Source of the DNA: Akkermansia muciniphila
Lineage (GTDB): Bacteria > Verrucomicrobiota > Verrucomicrobiia > Limisphaerales > UBA9464
Assembly: GCA_945883815.1 (NCBI GenBank)
Contig: CAMCYJ010000013.1
Coordinates: 1 to 58,709, forward strand
DNA: 58,709 nucleotides
Direction of reading: 5' to 3'
Shown: one piece after another, positions 32,965 to 41,551 of the stretch
How the letters are laid out: each line of letters starts with the position of its first letter
How positions within the stretch are numbered: position 1 is the stretch's first letter
Notes under the pieces: model-generated
The model's database searches: none
What the model was told of the DNA's origin: nothing
Seen by the model: only the letters and a program-made list of their open reading frames with translations
Position numbers and translations under genes: made by a program

Positions 32965-35769
32965 TTAGTAAATCGACGACTTCGGACGCAGGGCGATCAC
33001 ACCAAGTTTGAGGTGGTGTCGCAGCGCTTCCGTGAGGGCGCAGGCAAACACCATTGCGCCCAACATCCCCAGGGTCATGCCGCCGTAAGCGATTAGAAAT
33101 TGCCACGGATGTCCCGGCCCGGCCCAGCGCAGCACCAGCGAAGCGCCCCAGTTCATGCCACCTGCCATCGACAGGGCGAGCGTCATGGCGATGGCGACAC
33201 GGAAGCTGTTCTTGGGCCAGGGAAGGATCGCATCCCGCATTAAGGGCAAGCCGATCGCCAGCATGGCCCAGGTCATCCAAGGTATACCGGCACCCCAGCT
33301 GAAGAACCGGTGACCGGAGCAACAAAGGCAGACTCCTTCCCGCATGACGGGACCGAAGCCGGCATCGGCCCACCAACCCACGAGCATGGCCAGATTGGAC
33401 GGACCGAGCATGCCCCAGACCATCGAACTCCAGTCTGTGGTGCGGGGCTCCGAAGCGTCCACGTCTCGGAAAAAGAAGGATCGCTCGGATGCCAACGCCC
33501 CTAAGTCGGAACGATGCAACTGAATCATTCCGGCCAAGGCCGCGAGAGTCACTACCAGTGCTGCCGGTCCGGTTGCCAAGTCTCCCAAGCCGATCAGGAG
33601 TGGGGCCTGCAACACGAGGCTCATGCTGATGGCCCATCGCTTCCACCGGGCAGATCGCTCGGGCGACGGTCGGTCCTTCGGGTGACACGAGCCGCCTCGC
33701 CAGGCACGCCAACTCACCACAGCGCTGCTGCCGGTCATGAGGATGGCAGCGACCACTGGGTGCAGATGACCGGTGGCGGCCAAGAGCATACCGACCCCAT
33801 TGTAGACGACGGCAAACCGCAGGTTGGTCTGGATCGAATCCCGAACGCTCCGAGCCAAAGCCACGGCCTCCGGAATCTCACAGAGATTGCCCCCGCACAG
33901 GACAACTTCGGCAGTGGCGGCGGCCAGCGGAGCTCCTTCCAGTAGACCGATGCCGACCTCGGCGGCGGCAAGAGCTGGGCCGTCATTGATCCCGTCGCCA
34001 ATGAAGACCACACGGAGCCCCTCGGCCTGCCACTGTTGGACTTGCTCCGCTTTTTCTGTCGGGGTCAGGCCGGCTTTGACTTGCCCTACCGTGGTCAAAT
34101 CGGCCAGCAGTTCTTGGGTCCGAATGGGTTGGTCGCCGGACAGCACCCGAGAAGCTACTCCCAGTCGTTTCAGGTCTTCGAAGGTGGCTGCGGCGGAGGA
34201 TCTGAGCCGCTCCCGGACCAAGGCCACGGCCACGGGTTTGCCCGAGGCGGAGATCCAAACCCGGCTGCCTGCCCCCTGAAGCCGAGCCTCCAGCGCATCG
34301 TCGCTTTGTCCTTCCCAGGCCCAATCTTTGCCGCCGATGCGCACGCACATGGCGGGTTCTGAAAGAGTGCTGACGCTGGCTTGGACCCCGCAGGCTGGAA
34401 TCACCAGGAAGTTCTCCACGGCAATCCTGAGAGCCGTGTCGGGCTCTCGACCGTGGAACGCTTGAGCCACGGGATGGCGGCTTCGAGATTGAACCGCCCC
34501 GATGATGGAAAGCCACCGGTTCCGGTCGGCCGTTTCTCCGACCGTGACCACATCCACCAAACTCATTTTGGCTTCGGTCAATGTTCCGGTCTTGTCGAAG
34601 GCCGCTAAATTCACCGATGCCAAACGTTCCAAGGCGGAGGCATTCCGAACCACCACTCCTCGTGCCGCCAGAGTGGCCATGCCCTGCCAAAGTCCCAGCG
34701 GTGTTGCCAACCCGAGGGCACAGGGGCAGGCGACCAGCAGCACCGAGAGGCCGTTGAAAATCCCGGACTCCCATCGGCCTTCCAGAGCGGCCCACAAAAA
34801 AGCTCCCAATGCGGTGAGGATCACGACCGGTAGAAACCGTTGAGCCAAGCGGTCGGCCTGACTTTGTGCTTCACTGGAAGCCAGGGTGGCTCGGGATTCT
34901 TCCACCCGCCGGATTAGGGCATCGATCCCTCGGGTGTGGCCTGAGGTCCGGCTCTGGATGATGAATTCGGCATCCTCGCTGAAGCCGCCCGCCATCACGA
35001 GATCCCCCACCCGTCGGACGATCGGTTCGGGTTCGCCGGTGAGCGGTGTCTCCCGCACAAAACCTTCGCCCAGAATCACCACGCCATCGACAGGGACGGG
35101 CTCTCCGGGTAGCACTCGGACCCGGTCGCCCATGCTGATTTCCGCAATGGAAACCCGAGTGTCGGGTGGTCCGATACGCCGGGCGGTGGCGAAGGTGTCG
35201 CTCAGACGGCGAGTTTCCGAAAGGGCTTGTTCTCGGGCTCGGGCTGTCAGCGCCTTGCCCGCGCTGTAAACCGTCAGTAGCACGGCCACCACTTCGTAGT
35301 ACACCGGCCCGCTTCCGCGGAGGCTCGACAGAAGTGAAGCCCCGAAGGCTCCCAGGGCCCCCGAAACGAACAGTAATTCCAGGCCAAAGGTGCGGCGGCA
35401 GGCGCAGTCCCAGGTGGCACGGAGCAGGGGAAGTCCCAGCAGTCCAAAGACGATCAGGGTCAGGAGGATCAGCACCCCATGCAGCCCATTTCGCAAGGTT
35501 CCATCGGGTTCGGACAAATTGAGAGCGAAGCCGATCAACATGGCTTGGCTGGCGATCACTGCGCCCAGAACGATGCGAAAGACAGCCTTTCCATCGGAGG
35601 TGTCGGGGGCGTTGGTGTTTCCGGGGCGTTCCCCCAAGAGCCGACAGCCGTAGCAGCAGAATCGCTGCGGCGGCCCTTCGGACGATTCCGGTCGAGGCAG
35701 TGGACCCTGACAATGGGCGCACGCGGCGGGAGCCTGAGATGCGGCGGAAATGAGGTCGGCTTCGGACAT
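32965..35769 (-). CDS. Heavy-metal P-type (P1B) ATPase with extra C-terminal membrane domain
   Basis: A 934-residue cation pump. The N-terminus has a cysteine-rich zinc-ribbon-like region (CAHC ... RFCCYGC, residues 17-42) as in CcoI/FixI-type copper ATPases, without a classic GMTCxxC heavy-metal domain. Core motifs: TGE at 244-246, the metal-binding CPC at 348-350, phosphorylated D392 in DKTGT, SRHPVAQAF and GDGINDGP. A normal P1B pump ends soon after TGSSAVVSW, near residue 690. Here about 240 further residues hold roughly five to six hydrophobic segments (e.g. WAISMSLVLQAPLLIGLG, MVWGMLGPSNLAMLVGWW, FRVAIAMTLALSMAGGM) and a CLCCSGH cluster. The metal is probably Cu(I) or a similar soft ion. 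The HD-domain gene lies 13 bp upstream in the same direction. Confidence 0.92.
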   Translation of the reverse strand: MSEADLISAASQAPAACAHCQGPLPRPESSEGPPQRFCCYGCRLLGERPGNTNAPDTSDGKAVFRIVLGAVIASQAMLIGFALNLSEPDGTLRNGLHGVLILLTLIVFGLLGLPLLRATWDCACRRTFGLELLFVSGALGAFGASLLSSLRGSGPVYYEVVAVLLTVYSAGKALTARAREQALSETRRLSDTFATARRIGPPDTRVSIAEISMGDRVRVLPGEPVPVDGVVILGEGFVRETPLTGEPEPIVRRVGDLVMAGGFSEDAEFIIQSRTSGHTRGIDALIRRVEESRATLASSEAQSQADRLAQRFLPVVILTALGAFLWAALEGRWESGIFNGLSVLLVACPCALGLATPLGLWQGMATLAARGVVVRNASALERLASVNLAAFDKTGTLTEAKMSLVDVVTVGETADRNRWLSIIGAVQSRSRHPVAQAFHGREPDTALRIAVENFLVIPACGVQASVSTLSEPAMCVRIGGKDWAWEGQSDDALEARLQGAGSRVWISASGKPVAVALVRERLRSSAAATFEDLKRLGVASRVLSGDQPIRTQELLADLTTVGQVKAGLTPTEKAEQVQQWQAEGLRVVFIGDGINDGPALAAAEVGIGLLEGAPLAAATAEVVLCGGNLCEIPEAVALARSVRDSIQTNLRFAVVYNGVGMLLAATGHLHPVVAAILMTGSSAVVSWRAWRGGSCHPKDRPSPERSARWKRWAISMSLVLQAPLLIGLGDLATGPAALVVTLAALAGMIQLHRSDLGALASERSFFFRDVDASEPRTTDWSSMVWGMLGPSNLAMLVGWWADAGFGPVMREGVCLCCSGHRFFSWGAGIPWMTWAMLAIGLPLMRDAILPWPKNSFRVAIAMTLALSMAGGMNWGASLVLRWAGPGHPWQFLIAYGGMTLGMLGAMVFACALTEALRHHLKLGVIALRPKSSIY

Positions 35770-35782
35770 GGAGGGGAACTCC

Positions 35783-36409
35783 CTATTCTCCAGAGCCCCT
35801 ACTGGAGGATCGTCGGTGGATCAGCTTCAGCGATCCGGGTAAAATGCCTCGGATCAGGTCGGATTTCTGGTCGGCCGTCTCCAATTCCTCATCGATCTGT
35901 CCGGGTGCGTCCACCCAGAGCTCGGTCTGCCGCTGCAAGATGCGGATGGAGATTTTTTTGACCAGTTGGAGGTGGCGACGGTCCAGCCCATCGGCGGTTC
36001 GAAGGCAGGCAGCCAGCCAATCCACCCGCGAACGGTCGGCCCTAGACAGTCCTCTCAAATCCTCGTGGTCGGACTTGGGCAGAGCCTTCCGGTGATATCG
36101 GGCTACGGCAGCCACAGAGCGCACCTCCGTGGGGGTTAGCGTCTTCCAAGGAAACTCCCGGATCAGAAGGGCCGAGGCTTTGTGATGTCCCCGACCGTCC
36201 GGGCCAGAGACTGACCAACCAATGTCGTGCAGCAACGCCGCGCATTCCAACAGTCGTCGTTCGTTGGCACCGTATCGATGAAGAGGACTCAGCCCGTCGA
36301 AGAGTGCCAACGCCAGACGGGCGACCTGCCGTGGATGCTCAGGCTCAGTCTCATGGCGAACGAAGAGGATCTCGGTTTCGTCAGACAATGTGTTGGCCGT
36401 GGGAATCAT
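35783..36409 (-). CDS. HD-domain protein related to the Ppx/GppA C-terminal domain
   Basis: A 208-residue protein with an HD phosphohydrolase-like fold: HPRQVARLALALFDGL, LECAALLHDIGWSVSGPDGRGHHKASALLI (the HD pair), and RYHRKALPKSD. The same pattern forms the C-terminal domain of exopolyphosphatase/guanosine pentaphosphatase, but the N-terminal actin-like half is missing, so this is a free-standing HD protein. DWLAACLRTADGLDRRHLQLVKKISIRI follows as in Ppx. Substrate unknown; nucleotide or polyphosphate hydrolysis are possible. Its stop lies 13 bp before the P-type ATPase start, so both are probably one transcript. ATG at 36409 is preferred; 36439 adds ten residues. Confidence 0.82.
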   Translation of the reverse strand: MIPTANTLSDETEILFVRHETEPEHPRQVARLALALFDGLSPLHRYGANERRLLECAALLHDIGWSVSGPDGRGHHKASALLIREFPWKTLTPTEVRSVAAVARYHRKALPKSDHEDLRGLSRADRSRVDWLAACLRTADGLDRRHLQLVKKISIRILQRQTELWVDAPGQIDEELETADQKSDLIRGILPGSLKLIHRRSSSRGSGE

Positions 36410-36518
36410 GCCCTGATGGACCGATGAAATCCGAGTCACGTGGCATTGTCGCCCCCGGATTGCGATCGGATGCTTTTACGCTTCCGAAGGGGCCGTTTCG
36501 TCCCGATTCTTTTCTCCC

Positions 36519-36899
36519 ATGGAAACACCAGATCAGTTGCGCGAACTTTTTCGGATGCAGAAAGCCCTCAATGCCCGCATCGGTGTCCAGACCGATGCCA
36601 TGAATGAGGCCGAGAAGACCCAGTGGATCTTGAACTACTGCCGGGCGATGTCGCAGGAGTTGGCCGAATTGACCGACAGTGTCCCCTGGAAATGGTGGGC
36701 CAAGTACCAGAAGTTCGATGAGCAGAACGCTCGTGTCGAGGTGGTGGATTGCCTTCATTTTCTCATCAGCATGGCGCAAGTGCTGGGAATGAGTGCCGAC
36801 GATGTCTTTGCCGCCTACCTCAAGAAGAACGAGGTCAACCTCAAGCGCCAGGATTCCGGATATCAGGCCAAGGATGCCGATGATTCCCGTCACATCTGA
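36519..36899 (+). CDS. Dimeric-type dUTP diphosphatase (all-alpha NTP pyrophosphatase fold)
   Basis: A 126-residue protein matching the dimeric dUTPase/MazG-related family. DQLRELFRMQKALNARIG opens the domain. The metal-binding motif ExxE-x-D appears as SQELAELTDSVPWKWW followed by NARVEVVDCLHFLISMAQVLGMSADDVFAAYLKKNEVN, with the EVVD pair supplying acidic ligands. The role is hydrolysis of dUTP to dUMP, keeping uracil out of DNA. The KWWAKYQK segment is typical of the short bacterial form. The next gene in the same direction, hpt, is 137 bp away. The call is by pattern; other house-cleaning NTP pyrophosphatases are a lesser possibility. Confidence 0.82.
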   Translation: METPDQLRELFRMQKALNARIGVQTDAMNEAEKTQWILNYCRAMSQELAELTDSVPWKWWAKYQKFDEQNARVEVVDCLHFLISMAQVLGMSADDVFAAYLKKNEVNLKRQDSGYQAKDADDSRHI

Positions 36900-37036
36900 G
36901 ATTCTTGCTGGATTGCTGAAGGGCGGATTGGACAAGGAGCGAAAGCTGTGGCAGTCCATCACTGGCGTTCGACCCAGCGCCTGAGCAACACCCGTTCTCT
37001 CTCCACGTTCATCACCCCTCCACTACAAAGGAACCG

Positions 37037-37666
37037 ATGCCCCTGTCGAAACCGCGTCTGATTCAAGAACTCATCCGCCGCATCCCGCCCAGTCAGCGCG
37101 CCGACTTGGTTGGAGTGCTCATCCCGGAGGTCGATCTCCAAAAGCGCATTGCGTTGATGGGCAAAGCCATCGCGAAGGACTACAAGGGCAAGGATGTGCT
37201 CGTCGTTTCGCTGCTCAGTGGCACCGTTCTGTTCTTGGCCGATTTGCTGCGGCGTTTGGAGTTTCCGCTACGTGTGGATTTCCTGGGGGTCTCCAGCTAC
37301 GGATCGGGCACGGAATCGGGCAACCTCGTCTTCAACAAGGAGCTCAAACTCGATGTCCGTGGTGCCCACGTCTTGGTGGTCGATGACATTCTGGATACGG
37401 GCAAAACCCTTCGGGCCGTGACCGAGAAGATTCTGGCCCTCAAGCCGGCCTCCATCCGGACTTGCGTGCTTCTCGACAAGAAGGAGCGCCGTGTGGGCAA
37501 TTTCGAGGCCGATTACGTCGGCTTCCGGATCCCGAATTTGTTTGTCGTCGGGTATGGGCTCGATTTCGCGGAGCGCTATCGCAACCTGCCTTACGTGGGT
37601 GTGTTGAAGCCCGAGGTGTATGCGCCGAAGGAGACTCCGGTCCCGGTCCGCAAGGCCGCGCGATGA
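37037..37666 (+). CDS. hpt: Hypoxanthine phosphoribosyltransferase
   Basis: A 209-residue purine-salvage enzyme converting hypoxanthine (and usually guanine) plus PRPP to the nucleotide. The PRPP-binding loop is HVLVVDDILDTGKTL (about residues 110-124). The flexible loop region is VSSYGSGTESGNL, and KDVLVVSLLSGTVLFLADLLRRLEF and VLLDKKERRVGNFEADYVGFRIPNLFVVGYGLDFAERYRNLPYVGVL match the family closely. The first ~25 residues are a non-conserved lead. The stop overlaps the moaD start by 4 bp, giving a hpt-moaD-moaE operon, an unusual pairing of purine salvage with molybdopterin synthesis. Confidence 0.95.
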   Translation: MPLSKPRLIQELIRRIPPSQRADLVGVLIPEVDLQKRIALMGKAIAKDYKGKDVLVVSLLSGTVLFLADLLRRLEFPLRVDFLGVSSYGSGTESGNLVFNKELKLDVRGAHVLVVDDILDTGKTLRAVTEKILALKPASIRTCVLLDKKERRVGNFEADYVGFRIPNLFVVGYGLDFAERYRNLPYVGVLKPEVYAPKETPVPVRKAAR

Positions 37667-37908
37667 CCATCCCGGTGACGTTCTGGTCCTACTTTGCGGA
37701 GTTGGCTGGGTGCTCGGAGACCGTTGTCACCGTGTCCGAGCCGACCACGGTCGATGGACTTTTGGCTTCCCTTTATCAAGCCCATCCCGCGTTGGCCGAA
37801 CTGCGCCGTTCCACTCTCATTGCCGTGGGAGTCGAGTATCAGGATGGAGGGTATGTCCTGAAACCCGGTGATCACGTTTCGCTATTCCCTCCCGTCCAAG
37901 GCGGATGA
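37663..37908 (+). CDS. moaD: Molybdopterin synthase small subunit MoaD
   Basis: An 81-residue ubiquitin-fold sulfur carrier. It ends in Gly-Gly (FPPVQGG), which is adenylated and thiocarboxylated to deliver sulfur to precursor Z. TFWSYFAELAGCSETVVTV and YVLKPGDHVSLFPPV are the conserved strands. It overlaps hpt by 4 bp upstream and moaE by 4 bp downstream. The usual partner MoeB/MoaA/MoaC genes are not in the window. Confidence 0.93.
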   Translation: MTIPVTFWSYFAELAGCSETVVTVSEPTTVDGLLASLYQAHPALAELRRSTLIAVGVEYQDGGYVLKPGDHVSLFPPVQGG

Positions 37909-38336
37909 AGCGCTTCCTTTCCATTACCCGCGATCCCATCGACGAAGCGGGTCTCGTGGCAGGCCGGACCCTTTCATCCGGTATGGGGGCTGCCGTCTAT
38001 TTCTCGGGTGTCGTCCGGGGGCAGGAGGGGGCCGATGCCATCGTGGCACTCGATTACAGTTGTTTTATTCCGATGGCCGAGCACCAATTTCAGCGACTCT
38101 TCGACCGGTTGGCTCAGCGCGGCTCTGTAGAATCGGTGCGCTTGGTTCATCGGATCGGTCGAGTGCCGGTGGGTGAGTCCTCGCTGTGGATAGAGGTGGT
38201 TTCAGCGCATCGGGCTGAGGCCTTTGCCGCCTGTCAGTGGGTGATTGATGAGATGAAGCAAGTGGTGCCGATCTGGAAAAAACCGGTGACGGCCGTAGAC
38301 GCCTCGATTCCGTCAAATCCGAACCCAGCTTCCTGA
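37905..38336 (+). CDS. moaE: Molybdopterin synthase catalytic subunit MoaE
   Basis: A 143-residue large subunit that joins with MoaD to convert cyclic pyranopterin monophosphate to molybdopterin. Conserved pieces are GAAVYFSGVVRGQEGADAI, LDYSCFIPMAEHQF, VRLVHRIGRVPVGESSLWIEVVSAHRAEAFAACQWVIDEMKQVVPIWKK, the last with the catalytic lysines. Start overlaps the moaD stop (ATGA). The 3' end overlaps the convergent oxidoreductase gene by 24 bp, so transcripts collide there. Confidence 0.95.
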   Translation: MKRFLSITRDPIDEAGLVAGRTLSSGMGAAVYFSGVVRGQEGADAIVALDYSCFIPMAEHQFQRLFDRLAQRGSVESVRLVHRIGRVPVGESSLWIEVVSAHRAEAFAACQWVIDEMKQVVPIWKKPVTAVDASIPSNPNPAS

Positions 38337-39485
38337 TCGACTGGAGCGTAGCACCGCCTCGCAAAGCCGGACTTCGTGGTGTCCATCCTGGGCGGTTGCG
38401 AAGAGTAGCGGAGTTTGTCGCCCGCTGGCGATGTGCTCATAGACCGCCCGGTACTGCATCTTGTGGCTATCGGGAAATCCCTCGGGATGTCCGCCTGGAG
38501 TGTCGGTGAATCCGGCCACATCTTCCAAGAATCCGGGTGTTCCTCGTTGGAGAATCTCGTTGGGCCCATCGCGACGTCCGATGAGTATTTCATTGGGTTG
38601 CTGGAAGTCCCAGCGGGCGCTTCCCCGGGTGCCATAGATCCCCAGCGACAGACTGCATTTCCATCCGGCAGCCACCTGCGAGATCGAGGCGTTGGCGTGC
38701 ACGTGTTCTGCGAAGCCATGGTCGGATTTTCCAAAACGCAACAGGACGCTCCCGAAGTCCTCGGTATCCACCCGGTAGGGAATCCTCGAAGCCGGGTCCG
38801 GGGTGGCGAAAGTCTTCAAAGCCCCCGGCGGACGGAAGCGGGTCTTGTGAAACGTCTCCAGGTGCGCAAAGACGCGCTCGGCCCGGCTTCCCAAGATGAA
38901 GGAAACCGCATCGATCCAATGGGTTCCGATGTCGCCGACCGCACGCAACTTGCCGCCTTCGGAGGCAAGGACCCGCCAGTTGTAATCCGTGTCGTGGAGC
39001 AGCCAATCTTGGAAGAAGTGTCCTTGGACATGGATGATTCGGCCGAGATCGCCGCGAGCGACCATGGCCCGTAGTTGCAGGATGGCCGGGAAGAATCGGC
39101 ACATGTAGTTCACGGCGAACACCGGTGCGTTGGGTTTTTGAACCGCTGCAACCACTCGGGCCGTCTCCCGTGAGTTCATCCCCAGGGGTTTCTCGCAGAC
39201 GACGTGCTTGCCCGCACGCAGAGCCTTGAGCGACTGCGCCACATGCGCCTTGTTGGGCGAGGTGATGTGGATGACGTCGACATTCGAAGAACGGACCAGC
39301 GCATCGACATCGTAGTCTCCATACACTTCCGGGATGCCCCATTGATCGGCGCACTCCCGTGCCGAGACGGTGGAGCCGCAGACGGCGGTGACCTGAACAC
39401 CCAGGCGCTTGAGAGCTTCGATGTGAACGGGTCCGATGAAGCCGGTGCCGATGACTCCGGCGCGAAGGTGGTGCAGGGGGATCAT
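38313..39485 (-). CDS. Gfo/Idh/MocA-family NAD(P)-dependent oxidoreductase (cytoplasmic)
   Basis: A 390-residue sugar dehydrogenase-type protein. The Rossmann start is LRAGVIGTGFIGPVHIEALKRLG; the EKP motif is HVVCEKPLGMNS, and VGDIGTHWIDAVSFILGS carries the GxxxDxxxH catalytic pattern. SRIPYRVDTEDFGSVLLRF and the C-terminal SHKMQYRAVYEHIASGRQTPLLFATAQDGHHEVRLCEAVLRS complete it. Members oxidise or epimerise sugars, inositols or amino sugars with a bound nicotinamide; the substrate here is unknown. The ATG at 39485 starts at the Rossmann strand and has no signal peptide, unlike the Tat-exported relative at 52056. It overlaps moaE tail to tail. Confidence 0.9.
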   Translation of the reverse strand: MIPLHHLRAGVIGTGFIGPVHIEALKRLGVQVTAVCGSTVSARECADQWGIPEVYGDYDVDALVRSSNVDVIHITSPNKAHVAQSLKALRAGKHVVCEKPLGMNSRETARVVAAVQKPNAPVFAVNYMCRFFPAILQLRAMVARGDLGRIIHVQGHFFQDWLLHDTDYNWRVLASEGGKLRAVGDIGTHWIDAVSFILGSRAERVFAHLETFHKTRFRPPGALKTFATPDPASRIPYRVDTEDFGSVLLRFGKSDHGFAEHVHANASISQVAAGWKCSLSLGIYGTRGSARWDFQQPNEILIGRRDGPNEILQRGTPGFLEDVAGFTDTPGGHPEGFPDSHKMQYRAVYEHIASGRQTPLLFATAQDGHHEVRLCEAVLRSSRSGSWVRI

Positions 39486-39833
39486 GGGGTGTGCCAAAAA
39501 TCGTTTTGGTTTTGCCGTTTCGCTGGGTCGAACTCCGGGTGTGGTTACCCCGAGGAACACCCTGAGGATACGCAGCCAACATTCCGGGGAACCCGTCCAG
39601 CGTGTCCGCCAGAAGGGAGGCTGGGAAGCATGGAGCCGGGGCGCTGAGCGGAAATGTGGGCAATGGGGTCCGTGATTTTCCTGGTGAATGGTTTGCTGCA
39701 CGAGAGCGGGAACTGATAAGTCGGTGAGCGTCCGTAGGCCCAAGGTCGACCCCACAAGAATTGTCCACTGATAAAGTGCAGTCGGGCAGGGGGTGACACA
39801 AACGCGGTGTATTACAATGCTACTAATATGCAT
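39486..39833. other. Non-coding region upstream of the Gfo/Idh/MocA and RRM genes
   Basis: A 348-bp divergent intergenic stretch with no gene that I can support. It must carry the promoter of the minus-strand oxidoreductase. I saw no repeat or RNA gene in it. ORFs in this interval are antisense continuations without family features. Confidence 0.5.
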
Positions 39834-39861
39834 TTGACCGCTTTCAATGGGTTGCTATACA
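39834..39861 (+). promoter_or_regulatory. Sigma70-type promoter of the RRM gene
   Basis: TTGACC (39834-39839) and TATACA (39856-39861) are spaced by 16 bp, close to the sigma70 consensus. Transcription would start near 39868, giving a 5' leader of about 125 nt before the ATG at 39994. Long leaders are common in cold-inducible genes; here this is inference. Confidence 0.6.
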
Positions 39862-39993
39862 TCCGGTGCCCGTTTGGAACATGTAGTGTCGGCGTCACGT
39901 TGACGGTTTGTGGAGGTCGCTCAGTTAAGTCCCCGCAATTGAAGTCTGCTGGTGCAGTTTCCCTCACTCGGTTGAAGAGCGGCCAAAAGTCGT

Positions 39994-40431
<438 letters not shown>

Positions 40432-40449
40432 TCTTACTGATTTACTTTC

Positions 40450-40484
40450 AAAGCCCGCGTCCCAATTGGGTCGCGGGCTTTTTC
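40450..40484 (+). terminator. Rho-independent terminator after the RRM gene
   Basis: AAGCCCGCG (40451-40459) pairs with CGCGGGCTT (40472-40480), continuing through a T-T mismatch into the palindrome CCCAATTGGG. TTT-C-TTT follows. Confidence 0.9.
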
Positions 40485-40937
40485 TTTATCTGTTTTGGAC
40501 CTGTGATGAGTGGTCGCTCGACACGCAGTCTCTTGGAGAAACCTGGCAGCCGCTGCATTCTCCGGTCTCCAGCGCCAGAGCCATGAAACTGTCCGCGCAA
40601 CTTGTTATCTGCAAAAGTATCGAAGCCTGATTTTGGAGGTGGTGGATGTTTGTTGAGGATTGGTTTGCGTCGGAGAAGGGGGCGCGTGCGGTTTCCCACT
40701 CATCGGAGGTTTCCATGGGGATGGTGGTGACTAAGCGGAAGACTAGGGGGCGTTGGGGAATAGACCTGCGATGCGTCGGATTCGATTGTCGGATGGGCAA
40801 CACGGTGCCGTTCTGTGAGGCAGGTTGGTTGCCTAACGAACGAACCCGGGGCTCCGACTTGACGGTATTGGGTGCGTTAGCGATTGATTGTAAGACGGCG
40901 ACCTCACGGATACGAATTTTTAAGACCCTCTTGACCC
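40485..40937. other. Non-coding region between RRM and DUF4337 genes
   Basis: A 453-bp stretch in which I found no convincing gene. An open frame at 40646-40945 exists on the plus strand but has a composition unlike a globular protein, no family motif and overlaps the next gene start. The base composition is mixed and no repeat stands out. It probably contains the promoter of the DUF4337 gene. Confidence 0.45.
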
Positions 40938-41498
40938 ATGGCTGAAACCCCAGAGATCCCCGAAGCAAATGATCCGTTCAGCAAACAGGTGGCCATCACC
41001 ATCGCGTTGCTGGCAGTTGTGCTGGCGGTCATCGAAAACAAGGGCGACAACGCCAAGACCGACGCCATCATCAAGACCAGCGAGGCCGCCAATCGGTGGG
41101 GTTACTACCAGTCTAAAAGCATCAAGCAGAATATCTACGAGACCGAGATTGAGATTTTGTCGCATCTGAAGCCGTCCGGTCCGGATGCGGGAGTGCTGGA
41201 TCCCGAGGCGGCAGCACGCAGGAAGACCATACTGGCTTCCATCGAAAAGGCGACCGCCACCGCCAAGCGCTACGATTCCGAGAAGGGGGACATCAAGAAG
41301 GAGGCCGAGCAGTTCGAGGTGGCAGCTGAGGCCAAAGGCAAGGTCAACGACCGCTGCGACCACGCCGCATTGGCGCTGCAAATCGCTGTGGTGATTTGCT
41401 CGGTGGCCATCCTCTCTCGCTGGCGCCTTTTCTGGTACATCGGTCTCGGCCTCGGAGCGGCCGGCGCCCTGATCGGCTTGAGTGCATTCTGGATTTGA
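40938..41498 (+). CDS. DUF4337 membrane protein
   Basis: A 186-residue protein with an N-terminal membrane helix (QVAITIALLAVVLAVIENKG), a long charged, probably coiled-coil middle (ANRWGYYQSKSIKQNIYETEIEIL to KKEAEQFEVAAEAKGKVNDRC) and two C-terminal membrane helices (HAALALQIAVVICSVAIL and FWYIGLGLGAAGALIGLSAFW). WGYYQSKSIKQ is a DUF4337 landmark. The family has no known function; it is widespread in Proteobacteria and PVC bacteria. It converges on phoH with a 53-bp gap that contains a small tandem repeat of TTGTTCAGAG. Confidence 0.88.
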   Translation: MAETPEIPEANDPFSKQVAITIALLAVVLAVIENKGDNAKTDAIIKTSEAANRWGYYQSKSIKQNIYETEIEILSHLKPSGPDAGVLDPEAAARRKTILASIEKATATAKRYDSEKGDIKKEAEQFEVAAEAKGKVNDRCDHAALALQIAVVICSVAILSRWRLFWYIGLGLGAAGALIGLSAFWI

Positions 41499-41551
41499 CC
41501 GGGGCGCATTTCCGGCCGGGCCAGAGGTCCGAATTGTTCAGAGGAAATTGT

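Noticed and set aside
40646..40945. 99-codon plus-strand frame before the DUF4337 gene
   Set aside because: No homology pattern, uneven composition, and overlap with the start of the DUF4337 gene.
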